NCBI GenBank assembly: GCA_964346245.1
Contig: CAYFUF010000031.1
Span: forward strand, 1-15,056
DNA length: 15,056 bases
Direction: 5' to 3'
Source: CAYFUF01 sp964346245
GTDB taxonomy: Bacteria > Bacillota > Clostridia > Tissierellales > Peptoniphilaceae
The translations under genes and the position numbers were made by a program. Positions 1 through 6,040 of the stretch are shown piece after piece. Numbering within the stretch: position 1 is the first letter of the stretch; each line of letters starts with the position of its first letter. The notes beneath the pieces are model-generated. The model was not told where the DNA came from. It searched no databases and saw only the letters and a list, made by a program, of their open reading frames with translations.

Positions 1-188
1 CTTTTCGAATTTATACAAGCATTCAGGAGCTCTTTTCGACCTTAGCATTTTTAAAAACGAGAAATCCTCAAGTACGGCGAAGTCATTTCCAACCTTAGTA
101 TCTCCAAATCCACGTTTTCATAAGTCCCACGGACCCCTTCAACCCGAAACCCCATACCGAAAAAGTTGTCGACCCACACCTAACGGTA
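1..188. other. Non-coding stretch at window start
   Basis: I see no convincing gene on either strand; every frame is broken by stops after short runs. Two imperfectly similar 20-base blocks lie at 28-47 and 81-100 (14 of 20 bases equal, sharing the core ACCTTAG), but this is too weak to name a repeat. It may be the 3' flank of a gene beyond the window edge. Confidence 0.5.
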
Positions 189-258
189 TCAAAAACCACC
201 GACGAGCGGAATCCGCAGGAGCGAAGCTCCGAGGACCTAGCGAGTCGGTGGTTTTTGA
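189..258. terminator. Large branched stem-loop, probable nrdJ terminator (bidirectional)
   Basis: A perfect 15-bp outer stem (189-203 with 244-258) carries an A-run on one side and a T-run on the other, so it can stop transcription in both directions. Inside it are two small hairpins: GCGG/CCGC (206-209 with 213-216) and GGAGC/GCTCC (218-222 with 226-230). It begins 30 bases after the nrdJ stop codon on the minus strand. The branched interior is larger than a simple intrinsic terminator. Confidence 0.7.
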
Positions 259-288
259 GTCATTTTTATTTAATTAAATCTGGTCAGC

Positions 289-2439
289 CTAAATCGCACA
301 GGGACTGTATCCACAGTCTTGGCACTCTTCACAGCCGCCAGCGACCATCATGGTGCCGCCACACATTGGGCAGGTGTCTGGGTCCTTGGCAAGTGAGTCG
401 TTGACGATATCATTGATCTCATCTTGGAGCTGTTGGATGCGCTTTTGTGGGTCGGTTTCAGCAGCCTCTTTCTTCTTGGTTTTGTCGGTGATTAGGATGC
501 CGGAACGAGCACAGCCATCACGGTAGATGGTAATGCCTTTGAGCCCTTGTTCCCAAGCGTAGAGGTAAAGCTCTTCGACTTCATCGACGGTGGTTTCCTC
601 AGGTAGGTTGACGGTAGAGGAAATGGAAGCGTCGATGTATTTTTGCCAGTGTGCTTGCACCTGGATGCGGTCCTTGTAGTTGAGGTTGGCGGTGGTGACG
701 ATAGTTTCTGGCAGATTCTCTTCGTCCTTGAGACCTTTAGCATCCATGAACTGCTTGATGATAGGGGTAACGACCTTGTAGTAGGTGTCGATGCCGCCGT
801 TGATGGACTCCGTCTTTCTAGTGTAGGAGATTTGGAAGATGGGCTCTACACCATTCGAGCAACCGATTAGGGTGGAGATGGAACCGGTTGGTGCAATGGT
901 CAAGAGCTGGGAGTTACGCAGGCCGTACTTCTCTACCATATCCAGGGTCTCCTGGGTTGCGACTTCATTCAAGAAGCTAGAGGCAAGCACAGCATCCTTC
1001 TTGTAGAAGGGGAAGGGGCCGTCATCTTTGGCTAAGAGGGCGGAAGCCTGCAAAGCATCGTTGGCAATAGCAGAGCCTAGCTTGTCAATCAGTTCGAGGG
1101 ACTCGTCTGAGCCATAACGGATATCCAACTTGATAAACATATCAGCCAGACCCATGATACCTAAGCCGATTTGGCGAAGGTTCTTGGAGCTTTCTTTTTG
1201 CTCTGGTAGTGGATGGAGGTCCGTATTCTCGTCAAGGACTTCGTTGAGGTATTTGACGCCGTCATGGACAGCTTTTTTAAGGCCATGCCAGTCAACTTCA
1301 GCGTGGTCTGTGAAGGGCTTAAGAACGAAAGCACCTAGGTTAATGGAAGAGAGGTTACAAGCACCGAAGGCTGGTAGCGGCTCTTCTGCACAAGGGTTAA
1401 CGCCAGCGTATTCAAAGTCAGGATCTTCGCTCATCAAGTGGTAGGAGTCGATGCGGCTCTTGAAGAGGATACCAGGCTCAGCCATGTTCCAGTTGTTGTA
1501 GCAGAGGGTTCGGTAAAGTTCTCTCGCATTGACCGTTCTTTCGATTCTTTCCTTGGTGGCTTCCACATCGAAGTGAAGGAGGAATTCCCTGTCATCTTTA
1601 ACCGCTTGCATGAACTCGTCGTTGACATTGACGGAGATGTTGGCAAAGGTAACCTTATTCAGGTCGTTCTTGACGTCGACAAACTCTTCAATGTCGGGGT
1701 GGGTGACATCTAGATTGAGCATCAAGGCACCGCGACGGCCTCTCATGCCGATAAGACCCGTAGTCATCGAATAGAGGTCCATGAAGGAGACAGCACCCGT
1801 CGTTGTAGCCGCCGCATTATTGACGACAGCTCCCTTTGGACGGAGCTTGGATAAGGTAAGGCCGACGCCACCACCGTAGGAGTAGGTGCGGGCCATCCAC
1901 TTGGCCGTATCAAAAATCGACTCGATGTTATCTTCCACCTGGGGCATAACATAGCAGTTGGACAGGGTAAGCTTTCTGCCGAACTTGTCCAAGCCGCGGC
2001 CGGCAAGAATGCGGCCAGCAGGCATAAACTTCTTATCTCGAATCATCTTCATGATTGGCTCGTTGTTGCCGGAAATACGGGCGAGGAAGGCGTCAAATGG
2101 CTCATCATCAAATTGATACTTACTCTCATAAATATCTCTTTGCAAATCGGTCATATCCCAGCCGTGGAGGCGAAGTTTTGCCCGCTCTACGCGGTAGATG
2201 ATATAGCGCTTAGCAACTTCAGGCGCGTGGCGCATCAATTCGATTTCGACGTAGTCCTGAATCTCCTCAATATTGACGGTCTCACGGTCGTGGAAGTAGG
2301 ATTCGCAATCTTGCGCTATGCGTTCGGCCAACTCGTCGTTGACTTGGTCCTCTCCTTCCATCATCGCCTTTCGGATGGCAATTGCAATTTTCGACCAATC
2401 AAAATCGACGATGGTGCCATTGCGTTTCTCAACTTTCAT
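289..2439 (-). CDS. nrdJ: Adenosylcobalamin-dependent (class II) ribonucleotide reductase
   Basis: This 716-residue protein should reduce ribonucleotides to deoxyribonucleotides in the cytoplasm, using vitamin B12 to make the thiyl radical. Residues 1-90 are an ATP-cone domain for allosteric control of activity. The catalytic barrel carries the redox cysteine pair C162 (LSNC) and C361 (GACNLSS), and the radical cysteine C350 within NPCAE (348-352). The APTGSIS phosphate-binding motif is at 516-522. The C-terminus is a zinc-ribbon-like tail with CPMC (690-693) and further cysteines at 703, 706, 709 and 714, which probably regenerate the active-site disulfide. No small radical subunit (NrdB/F type) or activase lies beside it, which fits class II. 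The start at 2439 has a GGAGGAG site just upstream. Two candidate NrdR boxes and a leader terminator suggest regulation. Confidence 0.93.
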   Translation of the reverse strand: MKVEKRNGTIVDFDWSKIAIAIRKAMMEGEDQVNDELAERIAQDCESYFHDRETVNIEEIQDYVEIELMRHAPEVAKRYIIYRVERAKLRLHGWDMTDLQRDIYESKYQFDDEPFDAFLARISGNNEPIMKMIRDKKFMPAGRILAGRGLDKFGRKLTLSNCYVMPQVEDNIESIFDTAKWMARTYSYGGGVGLTLSKLRPKGAVVNNAAATTTGAVSFMDLYSMTTGLIGMRGRRGALMLNLDVTHPDIEEFVDVKNDLNKVTFANISVNVNDEFMQAVKDDREFLLHFDVEATKERIERTVNARELYRTLCYNNWNMAEPGILFKSRIDSYHLMSEDPDFEYAGVNPCAEEPLPAFGACNLSSINLGAFVLKPFTDHAEVDWHGLKKAVHDGVKYLNEVLDENTDLHPLPEQKESSKNLRQIGLGIMGLADMFIKLDIRYGSDESLELIDKLGSAIANDALQASALLAKDDGPFPFYKKDAVLASSFLNEVATQETLDMVEKYGLRNSQLLTIAPTGSISTLIGCSNGVEPIFQISYTRKTESINGGIDTYYKVVTPIIKQFMDAKGLKDEENLPETIVTTANLNYKDRIQVQAHWQKYIDASISSTVNLPEETTVDEVEELYLYAWEQGLKGITIYRDGCARSGILITDKTKKKEAAETDPQKRIQQLQDEINDIVNDSLAKDPDTCPMCGGTMMVAGGCEECQDCGYSPCAI

Positions 2440-2550
2440 TTTTCTCCTCCATAATTTCCTTTTTTTTGTCTCATATCATTGCTCTTAAATCAGGTGAAAT
2501 GTTGCAGAATATCCATCTGCGTGCAATCGTTTTTCCTTCTCGCCAGAGCG

Positions 2551-2583
2551 AAAAAAACGGCATCCTCGCCTCTGGGGGATGCC
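2551..2583 (-). terminator. Attenuator-like terminator in the nrdJ leader
   Basis: On the minus strand GGCATCC (2583-2577) pairs with GGATGCC (2565-2559). One G follows, then seven T (2557-2551). This is a good intrinsic terminator placed about 112 bases before the nrdJ start codon. Its loop (2566-2575) can instead pair with 2543-2551 just past the T-run: nine pairs with one bulged G, giving a competing structure. The layout resembles transcription attenuation. I did not recognise a known riboswitch. Confidence 0.55.
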
Positions 2584-2633
2584 CAAGGAACATCGTCTTA
2601 CGGCTTCTATTTTTTGTAAAATCCTTCAATATT

Positions 2634-2681
2634 CCACAACATGTAGTGTTTAATAAGACTACAATACACAATTTAGCATAT
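2634..2681. promoter_or_regulatory. Two candidate NrdR boxes upstream of nrdJ
   Basis: The first site, CCACAACATGTAGTGT (2634-2649), matches 13 of 16 bases of the NrdR consensus acaCaATATaTAGtGT. The second, ACACAATTTAGCATAT (2666-2681), matches 11 of 16. Their starts are 32 bases apart, about three helical turns, which is the usual NrdR pair spacing. NrdR represses ribonucleotide reductase genes when dATP is plentiful. The site would overlap or lie near the nrdJ promoter, whose -35/-10 I could not fix. Confidence 0.55.
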
Positions 2682-2840
2682 ATTGATAGTGGCGACAAGC
2701 TCACGATCTAAAGTTTTTAGCGATAATAAATCCAAGAATTGCCACAGTTAGCTTTTTAGCTAGGGGGAGGCCTATTTATTAATTTTATCTTGGCGTAATG
2801 AAGGCAAAAACTATTACAAACCCGTAAGAAACATATTTCC

Positions 2841-2870
2841 TTCAAATCTTTTCCCTAGTATTCCTATATA
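2841..2870 (+). promoter_or_regulatory. Possible htrA promoter
   Basis: TTCAAA (2841-2846) and TATATA (2865-2870) are 18 bases apart. The -10 lies inside the 10-base palindrome CCTATATAGG (2863-2872), which could be an operator. The match to consensus is only moderate. Confidence 0.3.
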
Positions 2871-2909
2871 GGGTACAAAGTAAGTAGCTATCTGGTGCGT
2901 CTCTCTACG

Positions 2910-2981
2910 ATGAAAGCTCAGCAGATAGGAATGCACATGGAAGGAGGAAGCGGTCAAATCCGCAACTACAATGAACGATAA
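2910..2981 (+). CDS. Possible upstream peptide overlapping the htrA start
   Basis: A 23-codon frame starts at ATG 2910, has in-frame ATGs at 2931 and 2937, and stops at 2979-2981, 11 bases past the first base of htrA. The htrA-proximal AAGGAGGA lies inside it. Its own ribosome site is weak, so translation is uncertain. If translated, it could couple to htrA by termination-reinitiation. It may equally be chance. Confidence 0.2.
   Translation: MKAQQIGMHMEGGSGQIRNYNER
2941..2970 (+). promoter_or_regulatory. Distant Shine-Dalgarno with intervening hairpin before htrA
   Basis: AAGGAGG (2941-2947) is a near-perfect ribosome site but lies too far from ATG 2971. Between them GCGG (2950-2953) can pair with CCGC (2960-2963). 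Folding this 14-base hairpin leaves nine unpaired bases between site and start, a normal spacing. Confidence 0.4.
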
Positions 2982-4524
2982 TAACTATAACGACAACAAC
3001 AAGTACGACGAGAACAGTAACAACTATAACACCAGCAATGACAACAACAATTATGGTGCAGGAAGTAAGATGAACGATTATAGTGCAAGAAACACTAGCC
3101 ACTACGATAATAAGGATAATGGCGACTGGCGAGGGGACGAAAACAAAAGACCGAGCTATTTAGATGATTATAGGCAGGACTTCTACCGAGCCCCCTATCG
3201 GCAGAGGGATGATAGCCAAAAGGCTCACAATTACCAGGCTTACCAGCAGCAAGCCCCAAATCAACAAGCCTACAGTCAAGGAGTCTACAACCAAGGAGCC
3301 TATAGCAGGCAGGATCCCAGTCCACAAGGACCTGGAAACCAGAATGAGGTAAGAAAGCTCGTTCGAGAAGAGATACAACGAAACTATAAGCCAAAAGGAT
3401 CATGGCTTAGGGGGCTCTTGTTAGCCCTCTTCGGTTCCCTTATTGGAGCGGTAGCAGGCATTGCTTTGGTGACAACGGGAGCTTTGCCAATCGAGATGCA
3501 GGCCCCCAAGCAGGAAGCAGCCGTGGTAAGTCAGACGCCTTCTAAGCCCTTGAGTCTGCAGGATGGGGCAACAATAGAGAATGCTGTCGCCGAAGAGGCA
3601 ATTCCTTCGATTGTCGGTATAACCACTACCTTACAGGGCGGTGGGCTGGATGCCTTCTCCAGTATGACCGCACCTTCTCAGTTTATGCAGGCAGTGGGCT
3701 CTGGTGTTATTGTTTCTTCCGATGGTTACATTTTGACCAATGCCCATGTCGTGGAGAATGGTCAGGCAAGCAAGTTAACTGTCCGCTTGGCCGATGGGGA
3801 CGAGGAAGAGGCAGAGTTATTGTGGCATGACCAAACCTTGGACCTTGCCATCATTAAGATTGACCGGACCGGTCTACCTGCTGCAAAGCTGGCGGATTCA
3901 TCAGCAGTCCAGGTAGGAGATAAGGCGATTGCTATCGGCAACCCGCTGGGCCTTGACCTCCAATCCACGCTAACCTCTGGTTTCGTGTCTGGTTTGGAAA
4001 GGTCCATCACCCTGATGGATGGTAACATCATGGATGGCCTAATCCAAACGGATGCCGCCATCAACTCAGGTAACTCGGGTGGTGCCCTCCTCAATTCTCG
4101 GGGAGAGGTCATTGGCATCAATACCGCTAGACCAGAGATAGCGGATGGCATTGGTTTTGCGATTCCAATCAACATCGCTAAGCCAATCATTCAGAAAGTC
4201 ATCGAGACAGGTTCTTACGAGCCCATCTACCTAGGGATTATGGGTTACAATGTGCAGATTGCATGGCAATTCAACAGCGGTGACCTTCCTGTCGAAAAGG
4301 GCGTTGTGGTCCACGAGGTCTATGCAGGATCTCCTGCAGCCAAGGCTGACATTCAACCGGAAGACATCATCATCTCCATCGATGATAAACCTGTTGAGTC
4401 CATGAACAGCCTCAAATCGATTCTTGTCCACTATGACTTGGGGGACACGGCAACAATCAAATACTACAGTGGCGACGAAATCATCGAAAAAGAGATTGTC
4501 TTCGAGCGTTTTGATCTTCGCTAG
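2971..4524 (+). CDS. htrA: HtrA/DegP-family membrane-anchored serine protease with PDZ domain
   Basis: This 517-residue enzyme should degrade or process misfolded and secreted proteins at the outer face of the membrane. Residues 1-145 are a hydrophilic, Asn/Gln/Tyr/Asp-rich tail predicted to stay in the cytoplasm. One membrane segment lies at about 146-170. The trypsin-like domain follows with the catalytic triad His259 (TNAHVV), Asp291 (LDLAIIKID) and Ser369 (GNSGG). A single PDZ domain occupies about 420-515. The tail is far longer than the short cytoplasmic end of most Gram-positive HtrA proteins. The start at 2971 is the only one in its frame below a stop at 2926, but the AAGGAGG site is 23 bases upstream; the next Met (residue 34) is an alternative start. 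A strong terminator follows. Confidence 0.93.
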   Translation: MNDNNYNDNNKYDENSNNYNTSNDNNNYGAGSKMNDYSARNTSHYDNKDNGDWRGDENKRPSYLDDYRQDFYRAPYRQRDDSQKAHNYQAYQQQAPNQQAYSQGVYNQGAYSRQDPSPQGPGNQNEVRKLVREEIQRNYKPKGSWLRGLLLALFGSLIGAVAGIALVTTGALPIEMQAPKQEAAVVSQTPSKPLSLQDGATIENAVAEEAIPSIVGITTTLQGGGLDAFSSMTAPSQFMQAVGSGVIVSSDGYILTNAHVVENGQASKLTVRLADGDEEEAELLWHDQTLDLAIIKIDRTGLPAAKLADSSAVQVGDKAIAIGNPLGLDLQSTLTSGFVSGLERSITLMDGNIMDGLIQTDAAINSGNSGGALLNSRGEVIGINTARPEIADGIGFAIPINIAKPIIQKVIETGSYEPIYLGIMGYNVQIAWQFNSGDLPVEKGVVVHEVYAGSPAAKADIQPEDIIISIDDKPVESMNSLKSILVHYDLGDTATIKYYSGDEIIEKEIVFERFDLR

Positions 4525-4537
4525 CTGCTAATGAGGG

Positions 4538-4558
4538 GGGAGCGCAAGCTCCCTCTTT
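4538..4558 (+). terminator. Intrinsic terminator after htrA
   Basis: GGGAGC (4538-4543), a GCAA tetraloop and GCTCCC (4548-4553) are followed by TCTTTT. It sits 13 bases past the htrA stop codon. Confidence 0.85.
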
Positions 4559-4564
4559 TAATGC

Positions 4565-4610
4565 TTGACAGGGAAGCTCTTTCATGGGAAACTATATCTA
4601 GTTAGATATA
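4565..4610 (+). promoter_or_regulatory. MarR promoter region with perfect inverted-repeat operator
   Basis: The sequence TATATCTA-GT-TAGATATA (4593-4610) is a perfect 8-bp inverted repeat with a 2-base centre, ending just before the AAGGAGG of the MarR gene. A TTGACA (4565-4570) lies upstream, but the nearest A/T-rich -10 is 20-22 bases away, longer than normal. The repeat has the size of MarR dimer sites and is best read as an autoregulatory operator. Confidence 0.6.
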
Positions 4611-4626
4611 TATAAGGAGGAGCGAG

Positions 4627-5052
4627 ATGAAATTAAACTCAGCAATATATATTTCGATGTCCCGTAGCCTGCTCCAGTTGGAACGCAACTTAGAACAGCT
4701 GTTGAGGGAGCATGGGCTGACAAAAACACAGTTTGCTGTCATGGAGGCCTTGTACCATAAGGGGACACTCTCCCAATTCGATCTGCACAAGATCATCCTG
4801 ACGACCGCTGGCAATCTGCCTGTTGTCGTCCGCAATCTCAAGAAAGAAAAACTGATTCTAGAGAAGGTGGACAAGAAGGACAGGCGGAGAAAGCACCTAT
4901 CCTTGTCAAAAAAGGGAATTGAAGTGATGGAAGAGATATTGCCCAAGCACATGGCCCGCATCGATGAGGCCTATGCCGTTTGGGATAGCGATGAAAAACG
5001 TCAACTCTATAAGTTATTGCGCAAGTTTGGAAAGGAAAATCATGGAAGCTAA
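4627..5052 (+). CDS. MarR-family transcriptional regulator
   Basis: This 141-residue protein has the winged helix-turn-helix of MarR regulators (about 30-100), including the wing signature KDRRRKHLSLSKKG near 83-96. It should bind DNA as a dimer and release it when a small molecule is present. There is no cysteine in the protein, so it is unlikely to sense oxidants through thiols as OhrR does; a ligand-type sensor such as MhqR is a closer idea, though not proven. AAGGAGG at 4614-4620 supports the start. Its last 11 bases overlap the pirin gene, so the two are cotranscribed and probably translationally coupled. The inverted repeat at 4593-4610 suggests it represses its own operon. Confidence 0.9.
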   Translation: MKLNSAIYISMSRSLLQLERNLEQLLREHGLTKTQFAVMEALYHKGTLSQFDLHKIILTTAGNLPVVVRNLKKEKLILEKVDKKDRRRKHLSLSKKGIEVMEEILPKHMARIDEAYAVWDSDEKRQLYKLLRKFGKENHGS

Positions 5053-5881
5053 AATTTTAAATACAGTAAAAGGACGCCCTGCCATCGACGGAGCAGGCGT
5101 GAAATTAGTTCGCGTTTTGGGCGGGCCTACGATTGAAAAGTGGGACCCCTTCCTCATGATGGATAGTTTTGATTCCACCAATTACGACGACTACAAGGCT
5201 GGTTTCCCTACCCACCCTCACCGGGGAATCGAAACCATTACCTACCTGTCACAGGGGCATGTAACCCACGAAGACTCTATGGGTAACAAAAAGACGATTG
5301 GGCCGGGCATGATTCAGTGGATGACTGCTGGATCGGGCATCCTCCACTCAGAAGTCTTCGAGGAAGAAGACCGCCTCTTGGGCCTGCAACTTTGGCTCAA
5401 TTTACCTAAAAAGGATAAGATGACATCGCCCAAATACCAAGAAGTTAACCCTGAAGATGTCGCTGTTGTCGATATCGACCAAGCTAAGGTCCGCATTTTG
5501 GCCGGTGATTACCAAGGTCAAAAGGGTTACCAGTCTCACCACAATCCTATGGACTTCTATGCTATCGACATTCCTGCTGGTCAAACGGTGACGATGGAAG
5601 TTAAGGAAGGATACACCACTCATCTCTTCACCCTACTCAGTGATGTCACCATCAATGGGGAAGAAATCCTGGAGAAGACCGACGTTCTGATGTCTGAAGG
5701 CAGCGTAACTATTGCGGCTAAGGAGGATGCGGAAGTTGTTTGGATGGCCTCTCCACAGCTGGATGAGCCTGTCGCTTGGGGTGGACCTATCGTCATGAAT
5801 ACGGACGCCGAGCTCCGCCAAGCTTTCCAAGAACTTCGCGAAGGTACCTTCATCAAGGAAGCGATTGAGGACGAGGCATAG
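5042..5881 (+). CDS. Pirin family protein
   Basis: This 279-residue bicupin belongs to the pirin/YhaK/YhhW group. The N-terminal cupin carries the metal ligands His58 and His60 (THPHRG), His102 and Glu104 (LHSE), spaced as in human pirin (His56, His58, His101, Glu103). Bacterial members of the group include quercetin 2,3-dioxygenases; the natural substrate here is unknown. I chose ATG 5042, with AAAGGA just upstream, rather than the in-frame ATG at 4964, because the pirin fold begins at MEAKILNTVKG and the upstream codons read through the MarR gene. The overlap with the MarR gene suggests an inducible operon answering to quinone- or phenol-like compounds, which is inference. A terminator follows. 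Confidence 0.9.
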   Translation: MEAKILNTVKGRPAIDGAGVKLVRVLGGPTIEKWDPFLMMDSFDSTNYDDYKAGFPTHPHRGIETITYLSQGHVTHEDSMGNKKTIGPGMIQWMTAGSGILHSEVFEEEDRLLGLQLWLNLPKKDKMTSPKYQEVNPEDVAVVDIDQAKVRILAGDYQGQKGYQSHHNPMDFYAIDIPAGQTVTMEVKEGYTTHLFTLLSDVTINGEEILEKTDVLMSEGSVTIAAKEDAEVVWMASPQLDEPVAWGGPIVMNTDAELRQAFQELREGTFIKEAIEDEA

Positions 5882-5899
5882 TCATAATTACTGAAAATG

Positions 5900-5940
5900 A
5901 ACCTCCGCAAACTAGGCGCACTCTAGCGAGCGGAGGTTTT
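5900..5940 (+). terminator. Intrinsic terminator after the pirin gene
   Basis: AACCTCCGC (5900-5908) pairs with GCGGAGGTT (5930-5938), followed by TT. An inner CTAG/CTAG pair (5912-5915 with 5923-5926) is possible. The 3' side carries CTAGCGAG, also present in the stem-loop at 189-258. Confidence 0.8.
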
Positions 5941-6014
5941 ATCTTACCCCTATGTTTAGGTACGCGTCTTGATTTCCCATTCCCATGCAAAGCCCAATCA
6001 ACAAGTCCTGACTA

Positions 6015-6023
6015 TGCTAAAAT
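6015..6023 (+). promoter_or_regulatory. Possible extended -10 promoter for dnaX
   Basis: TGC-TAAAAT (6015-6023) is an extended -10 element with no good -35. The start codon is at 6041 behind GGAGGGG, so the leader would be very short. Confidence 0.35.
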
Positions 6024-6040
6024 AGATGTTGGAGGGGACT

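Larger units (their letters stand above)
2440..2970. other. Divergent regulatory region between nrdJ and htrA
   Basis: This 531-base gap contains no gene I can support. It holds the nrdJ leader with a terminator-like hairpin (2551-2583), two NrdR-like boxes (2634-2681), a possible htrA promoter (2841-2870) and the unusual htrA leader (2910-2970). A 77-codon open frame on the minus strand (2471-2704) lacks a good ribosome site and overlaps the hairpin; I treat it as chance. Confidence 0.6.

Noticed and set aside
28..100. Two similar 20-base blocks 53 bases apart as a tandem repeat
   Set aside because: Only 14 of 20 bases agree and no third copy follows in register.
2687..2697. GCCACT on the minus strand resembling part of a B12 box, which would suit a cobalamin riboswitch before nrdJ
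   Set aside because: It lies upstream of the NrdR-like boxes and of the likely transcription start, and the rest of the riboswitch core is absent.
2471..2704. A 77-codon minus-strand frame in the nrdJ leader as a possible small gene
   Set aside because: It has no clear ribosome site or family resemblance, and it reads through the terminator hairpin and the regulatory boxes.
5941..6025. A signal recognition particle RNA gene before dnaX, as in Bacillus
   Set aside because: The gap is only 85 bases and lacks the conserved GGAAGGAAGCA-type core.
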